Part shown: piece by piece, positions 14,956 to 21,384 of the stretch
How the letters are laid out: each line of letters begins with the position of its first letter
How positions within the stretch are numbered: the stretch's first letter is position 1
Assembly: GCA_002308795.1 (NCBI GenBank)
Contig: DBVV01000115.1
Coordinates: forward strand, 6,187-27,570
Length of the DNA stretch: 21,384 nt
Direction of reading: 5' to 3'
From: Mageeibacillus sp. UBA1255
GTDB lineage: Bacteria > Bacillota > Clostridia > UBA1212 > UBA1255
Translations under genes and position numbers: made by a program
Notes under the pieces: model-generated
What the model was told of the DNA's origin: nothing
Database searches by the model: none
The model's input: only the letters and a program-made list of their open reading frames with translations

Positions 14956-17748
14956 TCACTGCGGGTCTTTGTATATAACGTATAAGAAGTTCGACTCGTC
15001 GAAGGATCCGGTATATACAATTATGTAGACCGGACCGGCGGTATCCACCGTGAGCCTGTCAATATGTTCAGAATAAGCGCTGTTTTTGCCGATCGAGAGC
15101 CTGGTGGGGTAATTCCGATCGACGTCAGGATGGCGGAGGGTCAGCGGAGTTGAAGTATCCGAAGCAGATACGACAGCCACGAATGCTTCTGTCTGTCCGT
15201 CAACTAACGGGTAATACGACCAGGTCAGATAATAAACCGCCGTATTGCTGGCAGTATCAACGGTCGGAGCCGTATTGGTGAATATATATGCATCGTCGCG
15301 AGGCGACGTGTTTGCAGTATTGAAGCTGACTTCAGCCGAAGTACGTCTTCCTTTTTTGAACACCTCACAGACCTCGGCGCTGGTAGGCTCCTGCATATTG
15401 CCGTCGCCCCACAGCAGAACTTCCATTTCGTTGAAACTGTATCCGTCGATAGTATAAAACGCCGCTTTATACGTGCCGTCAGTGATCGATTCCAGTCCAT
15501 CGTCCTGCATAAAGTAGATGTTACATTCCTCGCCCACTTCCAGGAGGGACGAATCAGAGTCAAATCCCGTGAGCTGCATTCCGATCGATCTGCCTGACGA
15601 GTCGCTCACAACGAGAGCGGTCCAGCGGCGGTCAAGGTCACCGTCCGGGTCATCCGCATTGGGGTCAAGCTCTTCTATATATCCTGATCTCAGCACGTAT
15701 TTAAGTTCCGGATACGTGATCGAGCTCATATCATACTCACGTGCGACTGAAAAAGTAGCGGGGCCGTAGCCTTTGTAGGTCATATTGAACACGGGCCTTG
15801 CCTTGCCTGTCAGGGATGCTGTCACAGTATCTGCGGTGCTGCCTCCCGAGGTAAGCGTGACCGTGTACGTGTCGGCGAAGACGATATCGTAAGCCGAGGC
15901 ATTGAAGGTGCCTGAACCGTTCGAGGTCACGTTGACAGACTCTCCGAATCCGTCCTTCAACGAGAGCGAAACTGAAGCAGCCTGATATGCAGCTTTGAAC
16001 TCGTCTGTAAGCGTGAACGTCGCGTTTCCGGAACCATCCTGAGACCAGTTAAGCGAAGTAGCTGTCGTCAACGACGTTGACGCCGCGTTCTGACCGGTGG
16101 AAACGTCATAAACGGTAAGAGTATACGTTGTCCTCGGCCTCAGCCCCGTGACTGTCACGGAAGGAGACGCCGACGAGAGATCTGCGCTGAAGCGGTTACC
16201 GTTCACACGAAGTTCGAGGGTGTTGCCGTCGGGATTATTCACGCTCAATCTGACGTTCGCGCTGTTGAAGCCCGGGGTGGTCTGAGTGAACGAAACGGTA
16301 GCAGGCGTGCGTGCTCTGGCCGCGAACGAGCGGGTGAACACCACGGTGCCGTCCTGATCGATGAATTCAACGGTGTGCGTCTGGCCCGAAACGAGACCGG
16401 TCCTGGTAAGTACGTAATTATCTCCCGCCGGAGGATCCGTCGCTATCCCGTCGTAGCGCACCTGAATAGTGTTCCTGTCGGGATTCGTTATCGAGAAGCT
16501 GAGCGTCGCGTTATCAAATCCGATCGTCTCGGAGATTACGGTAACGCTCGCAGGCGTTCTGGCACGTGTCGAGAACTGGTGCGACATTATGCGGCTTCCG
16601 TCCCAATCGTAGAAATCGAGCACGTGGTTCGACCCTTCTTCGAGATCGCTGAACGCGAACGAGATCGTATCGCCGTTCTTCTCGTATTTGCATGCGATGC
16701 CGTCAAGGCTCGTGTTGATCGTGTTTCCGTCGGGGTTGGTGACGTTGAATTCCAGGTTCGCCCACGTCAGATCGTTGGTGAACGACGCTAATTCGATCGT
16801 AACTCCGGTGCGCTTTGCAGTCGTTATTGTATCCGAATACAGTTCCCTGCCGTCTTTATCCGTTACGGTATAGTCATATTCCGTATCCGGCGAAAGATTG
16901 TTAAGCGTTGCCGTACATCTGCCGCTGTCATCGGTCGCGACAGGCACGGTTTTTCTGTTCCCTATCGATACGATAAGGTCAGCAGGGTCAATATTTTCCG
17001 CTTTCAGCGTCAATACCAGTGAATTATACGTTACTTCGGATCCCTCGAGCGTCACCGCAGGTTCAGGCACGGCGGTTGGAGCTTCGGTCGGCAATTCCGT
17101 TGACGGCGAACCGCTGCCGTCCGGAGGAGTAGGCGTCGCTCCCGGATCGCCCGTCCCGTTGGGATCTGCTGTATGATCCGAAGGCAGCGGCGTGATCTCG
17201 TTCTCTTTCGGAAGGATATAGTTGAGCTTCAGCTTCGGTTTTCCGTCCGCAAATACTTCAAGATAATACAGTCCGCCCGGTTCGAGCCCGTCGAACTGAA
17301 GCACGGGTGCATTCCGGTCTACCGCAGCCTCGCCCGCCACGTTTCCCTCGCGGTCGGTGAGCACGGCGTTAAATTCGGTATCATCGGAAGACGAATAAAG
17401 ATGCAGCGTTACGTCCAGCGTTCCGGCTCCGGCTTTATAGTCCCGGACGTCAACGAATATAGAGTGCAGCGCGGTCAATATAATGATCGCCGCCGGTCCG
17501 ATGATCGCAGCCAGCATTGCCAGCAGGCGCCCCAGTCTGTTCCTGTTATTGCGCAGCACCGAACTGTGCCTTGACAGCCTCTGGGCAGACGACCCGCTGT
17601 CGTAGCTCTGAAACTCGCTCGGAACGTACGAATCCTCGACCGCGTACTGTTCGTGCTCTCCGATCAGGCTCGAATCATTATACTCGGAATAATACTGGTG
17701 TTCCGGGATCATATGATCATTTTCGTTTACTGAATAATCTTCGTTCAT
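14956..17748 (-). CDS. Large single-pass membrane protein with tandem Ig/Fn3-like repeats
   Basis: A 930-residue protein I cannot name. Residues 1-60 are acidic and Tyr/Ser-rich; a basic stretch (RNNRNRLGR) then precedes one membrane helix at about 74-98, so the small N-terminus should be inside and some 830 residues outside. A beta domain (about 105-185) is followed by a Pro/Thr/Gly/Asp linker (about 187-231) and beta-sandwich repeats. At least three successive repeats of about 82-83 residues start near 316, 399 and 482; each has an NPD(G/R)NT(I/L) turn and the first two end with the phrase ARTPA(S/T)V. The remaining 350 residues are also beta-rich and lack catalytic motifs I recognise. There are almost no Cys residues outside. 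The start has only a poor ribosome binding site (AAAGAAG). It lies 51 bp after the hydrolase gene, so co-transcription is likely. Probable role: adhesion or cell-surface structure, inferred. Confidence 0.85.
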   Translation of the reverse strand: MNEDYSVNENDHMIPEHQYYSEYNDSSLIGEHEQYAVEDSYVPSEFQSYDSGSSAQRLSRHSSVLRNNRNRLGRLLAMLAAIIGPAAIIILTALHSIFVDVRDYKAGAGTLDVTLHLYSSSDDTEFNAVLTDREGNVAGEAAVDRNAPVLQFDGLEPGGLYYLEVFADGKPKLKLNYILPKENEITPLPSDHTADPNGTGDPGATPTPPDGSGSPSTELPTEAPTAVPEPAVTLEGSEVTYNSLVLTLKAENIDPADLIVSIGNRKTVPVATDDSGRCTATLNNLSPDTEYDYTVTDKDGRELYSDTITTAKRTGVTIELASFTNDLTWANLEFNVTNPDGNTINTSLDGIACKYEKNGDTISFAFSDLEEGSNHVLDFYDWDGSRIMSHQFSTRARTPASVTVISETIGFDNATLSFSITNPDRNTIQVRYDGIATDPPAGDNYVLTRTGLVSGQTHTVEFIDQDGTVVFTRSFAARARTPATVSFTQTTPGFNSANVRLSVNNPDGNTLELRVNGNRFSADLSSASPSVTVTGLRPRTTYTLTVYDVSTGQNAASTSLTTATSLNWSQDGSGNATFTLTDEFKAAYQAASVSLSLKDGFGESVNVTSNGSGTFNASAYDIVFADTYTVTLTSGGSTADTVTASLTGKARPVFNMTYKGYGPATFSVAREYDMSSITYPELKYVLRSGYIEELDPNADDPDGDLDRRWTALVVSDSSGRSIGMQLTGFDSDSSLLEVGEECNIYFMQDDGLESITDGTYKAAFYTIDGYSFNEMEVLLWGDGNMQEPTSAEVCEVFKKGRRTSAEVSFNTANTSPRDDAYIFTNTAPTVDTASNTAVYYLTWSYYPLVDGQTEAFVAVVSASDTSTPLTLRHPDVDRNYPTRLSIGKNSAYSEHIDRLTVDTAGPVYIIVYTGSFDESNFLYVIYKDPQ

Positions 17749-17799
17749 TGACTTCTTTTTATCTCGCTAAAAATCCGCTTCGCACTTCGTGCTTTCTGC

Positions 17800-19587
17800 C
17801 TACTGCCTGCCTGTCTCCTGCAGCTGCGTACCCGGAACAGATGCCGGTATCGTCTCCGTTTCCGCTTCCAGGCCCTTCCTTCCGTGATGCTTCACCTTAT
17901 ACCAGATCGAAAACGCGATGCGGATGACGCCGTCGGTGATCAAAATGATACCAAGTATCAGCGCTAAGAGCGCGACCCACTTCTGCGGAACGATCAGGAA
18001 ACAAACTCCCGCCGCGGCAAAAATGACGCACTCGAAAATATTGACGACACGCACGAATATTTTGGATTCCCTTGTCGCGCGCTCGCCTGACATATATGCA
18101 AAAGTGATAAATAGTACGCCGAAGATCAGGCTGCCCAGAATGAACGGCGCCATTTCTTTTATCAGAACGATCGGGATTAGCGCGAGAAGAGCGGTCGTGA
18201 TAACGATCCTCTCGCGAAGTCCGTCAAGCCTTCCTTTCGATTTGATCAACCTGCGTATTATCACGAACACTTCTATCGCGGCGATCGCGGCAACGACCGA
18301 TATCGATATTATGTTCAGGATTATGTTGCGGCCAAGTATGATCCCGACTCCGGCCAGGATGAAAAGGAACGCTATGATCAGGACCGTGTTTTTGAAAAAT
18401 TTCGCGATGCGCTGGCTGAGTTTCGGTTTTTTCACGTCATCGAGCAGCATACGTTTTGGAAGGCTCGTAGCAACTTTTCGGGTCGTGGCGCTCTTCCCGC
18501 TCAGGCGGATTATCAGGTTCCCGAAATACTCCGGCGTGACTTCCTGAAGATCGTTGATGCCCTCTTCCTCCATCGCGTCGAACAGTTCCTTCACGAAAAC
18601 GGCACGTTCCTCCAAGGGAAGCGCGGAGATCCACTCATCTATAAGGTCGGTGATCCAGCGGCTGCCTGGCGCATTGCCCGCGGCCTTCGAAAGTTCGCCG
18701 TGATCGACCATCCACGAAGCGAGCGAATGCTGTTCTATTCCTTTCCGGTAGCTTTTAACGATCCTGGTATCGGTTATGCGCGGCTCAAACAGTTTTCCGA
18801 TCACGTCAAATTCAGGTATTATGCACGTGGTCTGGCGGTCAATACGCTGTACCAGTTTTTCGTCGAACACTTCCGGGCAGAGTCCGGGGCCGTCAAGGAT
18901 AAATATGCGTTTCACCAGGGACAGCTGTTCGTCGTTAAGGACGCACGCTGCCGTTAACGCGAGGTTTCCGCCTTTGGAATGGCCTCCGATGTACCACTCG
19001 CACCCGGGCTCGATAAGCATTGACACGTGCTCCGCAGCCATGTTCTGCGCCGTTGTCCGCGTGAACGAGACCATAAAGTTCTCTTCCCATCCTGCCAGCG
19101 AGCTGTCTGTCCCGCGGAACGCGATAAACGCGAATTTACCGCGATATCTGAAACACATCGTCGCAAACTGGAGCGGCGGGTCTGTCGTTAATTTATCTAT
19201 ATAATCTGTTATTTCCAGTTCTCCGAATCTTTTCGATTCGGCCGCGGCGCGGAAAATGCCTTCGTTTCCCATATCGCCGCCGGTTATCATCAGGCGTGCT
19301 CTTCCGGTGTCCAGGAGAGGGACGCATTCGCTTAGCGTTGCGCTTTTTCTTCCTTCGGCGAACAGGGGCAATATCTCAAAGTATGATGCCAGGCACAGTA
19401 CGAGCGCGTCAGGTTCGCGGAAAGGCATAGTGTCAAAATCGAAGTCGCCGATCCATTTTACGTAATCGAGCAGCGTCGCCGTCTGTGTCGCTGCCAATAT
19501 CCGTTCTTTTTCGGCGTCAACTTTCTGTATCTGCTTTCTTTTGCTCTTGATGCGTATTTTGTCTAATCTGGTCAGGCTTCCATTCAT
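17800..19587 (-). CDS. Ser-hydrolase (DUF2974/Mbeg1-like) fused to a multi-pass membrane domain
   Basis: About 595 residues from the chosen start. The N-terminal half is an alpha/beta hydrolase of the Mbeg1-like group: LLDYVKWIGDFDF, the oxyanion-region motif FRGTDSSLAGW, the nucleophile elbow YIGGHSKGGNLAL (Ser204), then ILDGPG and IIPEFDVIGKLF, where Asp candidates lie. Known relatives are lipase-like, but substrates are unsettled. The C-terminal 200 residues hold about six hydrophobic helices with a final LLALILGIILITDGVIRIAFSIW resembling DUF308/HdeD-like proteins. The start is uncertain: ATG at 19587 (GGGAG 11 nt upstream) or ATG at 19611 (GAGGA 10 nt upstream), separated by a run of seven G. 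Starts further upstream (to 19707) lie before the promoter and are excluded. It heads a run with the 930-residue protein and perhaps the MscS gene. Confidence 0.85.
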   Translation of the reverse strand: MNGSLTRLDKIRIKSKRKQIQKVDAEKERILAATQTATLLDYVKWIGDFDFDTMPFREPDALVLCLASYFEILPLFAEGRKSATLSECVPLLDTGRARLMITGGDMGNEGIFRAAAESKRFGELEITDYIDKLTTDPPLQFATMCFRYRGKFAFIAFRGTDSSLAGWEENFMVSFTRTTAQNMAAEHVSMLIEPGCEWYIGGHSKGGNLALTAACVLNDEQLSLVKRIFILDGPGLCPEVFDEKLVQRIDRQTTCIIPEFDVIGKLFEPRITDTRIVKSYRKGIEQHSLASWMVDHGELSKAAGNAPGSRWITDLIDEWISALPLEERAVFVKELFDAMEEEGINDLQEVTPEYFGNLIIRLSGKSATTRKVATSLPKRMLLDDVKKPKLSQRIAKFFKNTVLIIAFLFILAGVGIILGRNIILNIISISVVAAIAAIEVFVIIRRLIKSKGRLDGLRERIVITTALLALIPIVLIKEMAPFILGSLIFGVLFITFAYMSGERATRESKIFVRVVNIFECVIFAAAGVCFLIVPQKWVALLALILGIILITDGVIRIAFSIWYKVKHHGRKGLEAETETIPASVPGTQLQETGRQ

Positions 19588-19636
19588 TTTGCGTACGGCT
19601 CCCCCCCGCATTAAACCGGTTTCCTCTACCGCTTTA

Positions 19637-19665
19637 ATTTTATGATATCGTACGGTTTTTGTCAA
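19637..19665 (-). promoter_or_regulatory. Promoter of the hydrolase gene
   Basis: On the minus strand TTGACA (19660-19665) is followed by a 17-bp spacer and TAAAAT (19637-19642). The start point would be near 19630, giving a leader of 19 or 43 nt depending on the start codon used. A 10-bp palindrome AAACCGGTTT (19613-19622) lies in the leader and could be an operator. Confidence 0.8.
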
Positions 19666-19705
19666 TATTATCCGCCCATTTTCCTGTAAGACCATGCCGC
19701 GGGAC

Positions 19706-19740
19706 AAAAAAGATCCCCGAAGGACATTGCCCCGGGGATC
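19706..19740 (-). terminator. Rho-independent terminator of the lipoprotein gene
   Basis: Read on the minus strand, GATCCCCG (19740-19733) pairs perfectly with CGGGGATC (19719-19712), followed at once by TTTTTT (19711-19706). It separates the lipoprotein gene from the hydrolase promoter. Confidence 0.93.
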
Positions 19741-19779
19741 ATATCATGCGGCGGTCAATTGCCGCTCCGTTTCAGTTGC

Positions 19780-21177
19780 TCATCTGACGCATTTTATGCA
19801 GAACTCGCCGTCAATATGTTCGGCGACAAGCGACGTGGGAATAAAGTATACTTCTGAGATCTTGTATTCTACTTCGGGATTATTATCATAATCAGCCAGT
19901 TCCTCTGCATTCGTCTCATCATAAAAAGACCACCATTCTTCGTAGCTGGTATGAGTGTCGTTGTAATAATATTTTACCTCAACGATACTGGAAGTCTTTA
20001 CTCCGGTCATATCAGCAGGTTTTTCTTTAGTGATATAATTCGACACGAACAGATACTCGTTTCCGCTTTTGGTCATTTTATCATATTTATAATACGGCCT
20101 GAAAGGTTCCGGTCCTCCACCGCCCCATCCTACAAATCCGTATTGGGTGATCGTTACAGTCTTATTTGATGCAACATAATCCGCCGTGAACAAATAGTCA
20201 TTGGTCGCACTGATTTGCCAGTCGTCTACAGGCATATGCTTGATCGTGGTGAGATCCGGGTCGGTGCCGAGATGTTTTCTGAACCATTCTTTCAATTCTG
20301 CAGCAGAGACTGTGTATCTAAAATGATCCAGAAAATCGTCTTCCGTAGAAATATCTTCCCATGTGTCGTAAAACTCGTAAGAATTGTTACGGTTCAGGAA
20401 CAGGAAATAATATCTCATCTGCTTTTCCACCGATAACGCAGAAGTGTCGCTGATCTTTCCGAACAGCGTGACCGCTCTGAGCGCAACGTCATTCATCTCG
20501 TTGATCTGTTCCTGAGTGGGTTCTGTGTAATTTATCAATTTTGGAATAGTTTCCTGCTTCACAAGTACCGCCCCGCATACGCTGCATACCTTGCCTTCCG
20601 TAAGACCTTCTGAAGTTGTAGTCGGTTCCTTACCTGCGACGGTCTTGGGCTTGTGTCCTGCAGCAGGCACGGTCTCCTGCGCTGTCAATACTTTTCCGCA
20701 TACTCCGCAGTGACTTCCTTCGGTTTTTCCTGCTTCGGTGCACGTCGCCGCTACTGCCTCATCTTTCACGACGGTATGAGGTGCTTTTTCTCCTGCTTCA
20801 CCGCATTCGCACTCTTGCCAATGTGTCGATTCGTCCGATTTCCATTGTGTGAATACATGCTGATGTGGTTCGGGAGTGATCTCCGGAACAGCAGTTGCAG
20901 GCACGTCCGTTGGTGCCTGGGTGTTGTCAACGGCTGTCGCGGGGGCGTCCGTTGGTGCCTGAGTGTTTTCAACGGCTGTCGCGGGGGCGTCCGTTGGTGC
21001 CTGAGTGTTGTCAACGGCTGTCGCATCAGTCTTCTCCGGCTGGGTCTGCACTGTTGGTTCACCGGTGGTGTTCCCTATGACCGTATCGGAGGGATTGCTC
21101 GGGTCGCATGCACTTAGAGTAAGGATCAGCGAAGCGATCAATACCAGTGTCACGAGGACAATTTTGGTTCTTTTCAT
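19780..21177 (-). CDS. Surface lipoprotein with Thr/Ala/Pro repeats and Cys-rich modules
   Basis: A 465-residue lipoprotein of unknown function. The start at 21177 has AAAAGGAG about 10 nt upstream; the longer frame starting with TTG at 21201 overlaps that site. The signal peptide ends LTLSA before Cys24. A stalk follows with three copies of a 14-residue unit (TAVxNTQAPTDxPA). From about residue 103 come Cys-rich modules: FTQWKSDESTHWQECECGE, then ATCTEAGKTEGSHCGVCG and TTTSEGLTEGKVCSVCG, each ending near a GHK- or Pro-rich phrase; such modules are common in surface proteins of gut Clostridia. The C-terminal 250 residues are mixed alpha/beta with many aromatic residues and match no family I know. 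It has its own promoter and terminator, so it is a single-gene unit. Possibly a substrate-binding or wall-associated protein; not assignable. Confidence 0.85.
   Translation of the reverse strand: MKRTKIVLVTLVLIASLILTLSACDPSNPSDTVIGNTTGEPTVQTQPEKTDATAVDNTQAPTDAPATAVENTQAPTDAPATAVDNTQAPTDVPATAVPEITPEPHQHVFTQWKSDESTHWQECECGEAGEKAPHTVVKDEAVAATCTEAGKTEGSHCGVCGKVLTAQETVPAAGHKPKTVAGKEPTTTSEGLTEGKVCSVCGAVLVKQETIPKLINYTEPTQEQINEMNDVALRAVTLFGKISDTSALSVEKQMRYYFLFLNRNNSYEFYDTWEDISTEDDFLDHFRYTVSAAELKEWFRKHLGTDPDLTTIKHMPVDDWQISATNDYLFTADYVASNKTVTITQYGFVGWGGGGPEPFRPYYKYDKMTKSGNEYLFVSNYITKEKPADMTGVKTSSIVEVKYYYNDTHTSYEEWWSFYDETNAEELADYDNNPEVEYKISEVYFIPTSLVAEHIDGEFCIKCVR
20905..21030 (-). repeat. 42-bp tandem repeat inside the lipoprotein gene, three copies
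   Basis: The core GTCCGTTGGTGCC (+ strand) starts at 20905, 20947 and 20989, giving a 42-bp period (14 codons). Copies differ at only a few positions, which points to recent duplication. The unit encodes the stalk sequence, so copy number would change stalk length without breaking the frame. Confidence 0.9.
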
Positions 21178-21310
21178 TTTTTTATTACTCCTTTTGGGCA
21201 AAGCAAAACAGCCCGACTTCTACTGCTTCGCGATAAAATTAATTCGCTACACCAAATGCGCAGATCGGGTAAGGAGGATGGTGTTTTGAACGGGCCAATC
21301 TCGGTCGGCA
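21178..21310 (-). other. Long 5' leader of the lipoprotein gene
   Basis: The predicted start point near 21310 leaves about 133 nt before the start codon. Near its 3' end GGGC...GCCC arms (about 21197-21215 on the + strand) could form a small hairpin just before the ribosome binding site. I recognise no known riboswitch or T-box pattern. Confidence 0.4.
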
Positions 21311-21316
21311 TAGCGC

Positions 21317-21345
21317 ATTATACTACTTTTACCTGCAGCATTCAA
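21317..21345 (-). promoter_or_regulatory. Promoter of the lipoprotein gene
   Basis: On the minus strand TTGAAT (21340-21345), a 17-bp spacer and TATAAT (21317-21322). The hexamers and spacing are the same as at the SRP RNA and isomerase promoters. The motif GGGAGTAGAGCC (21361-21372) lies 15 bp upstream of the -35 box. Confidence 0.82.
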
Positions 21346-21360
21346 TAACACATACTCGAA

Positions 21361-21372
21361 GGCTCTACTCCC
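21361..21372 (-). promoter_or_regulatory. Upstream motif GGGAGTAGAGCC, shared with the left end of the window
   Basis: On the minus strand this 12-mer is identical to bases 389-400 on the + strand and is followed by a similar TTCGAGTA (TTTAGTA at the left site). In both places it lies 15-16 bp upstream of the -35 box of a lipoprotein gene. A second copy further upstream, as at the left site, would lie outside the window. Confidence 0.5.
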
Positions 21373-21384
21373 AAAATCGTAACA

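Noticed and set aside
21286..21348. Mini-gene of 20 codons on the + strand starting with TTG after AAGGAGG
   Set aside because: It has a well-placed ribosome binding site, but it overlaps the lipoprotein promoter on the other strand, has no visible promoter of its own and is too short to judge.

Overview
The window looks like chromosomal DNA of a low- to mid-GC monoderm Firmicute, most likely a gut-type clostridial lineage. The evidence is strong AGGAG-type ribosome binding sites, sigma-A promoters (TTGAAT-N17-TATAAT occurs three times), lipoproteins with a clostridial lipobox, an SRP RNA next to dnaX, and a surface lipoprotein with the Cys-rich 'GHK...C..CG' modules common in gut Clostridia. 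There are no rRNA genes, tRNA genes, insertion sequences, phage genes or CRISPR arrays that I can support.

Left part (1-7496, + strand) is a carbohydrate-use region. It opens with a 54-bp tandem repeat (about 4.4 copies, 51-290) whose conserved parts are the two arms of a hairpin. Next comes an intergenic region with a 22/23-bp direct repeat just upstream of a promoter. That promoter drives a lipoprotein with a TIM-barrel glycosidase look and a large secreted, membrane-anchored GH78 alpha-L-rhamnosidase carrying an inserted beta-sandwich module. A second promoter drives a sugar-phosphate isomerase/epimerase-like TIM barrel and a Gfo/Idh/MocA dehydrogenase, closed by a strong rho-independent terminator. 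The four genes fit outside-the-cell release of a (rhamno)glycoside followed by oxidation/isomerisation of the sugar inside; the substrate is not readable from sequence.

Middle (7518-13773). A small DUF2752 membrane protein (+) converges on a minus-strand series: SRP RNA (ffs) with its own promoter and terminator, dnaX, then two overlapping ABC exporter half-transporters. The first exporter subunit has a degenerate ATPase site (Asp for the catalytic Glu, Gln for the H-loop His) and the second is canonical, so they should form an asymmetric heterodimer. The usual dnaX partners ebfC and recR are absent.

Right part (13842-21384, minus strand) is an envelope cluster: a lipoprotein with its own promoter and terminator, then a separate promoter for a Ser-hydrolase fused to a multi-pass membrane domain (DUF2974/Mbeg1-like), a 930-residue single-pass protein with tandem Ig/Fn3-like repeats outside, and an MscS-type mechanosensitive channel.

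The most unusual signals are non-coding: the 54-bp hairpin minisatellite, and a 12-bp motif (GGGAGTAGAGCC) found 15-16 bp upstream of the -35 box at both ends of the window, in front of two different lipoprotein genes. I found no clear evidence for a new multi-gene defence or mobile system.
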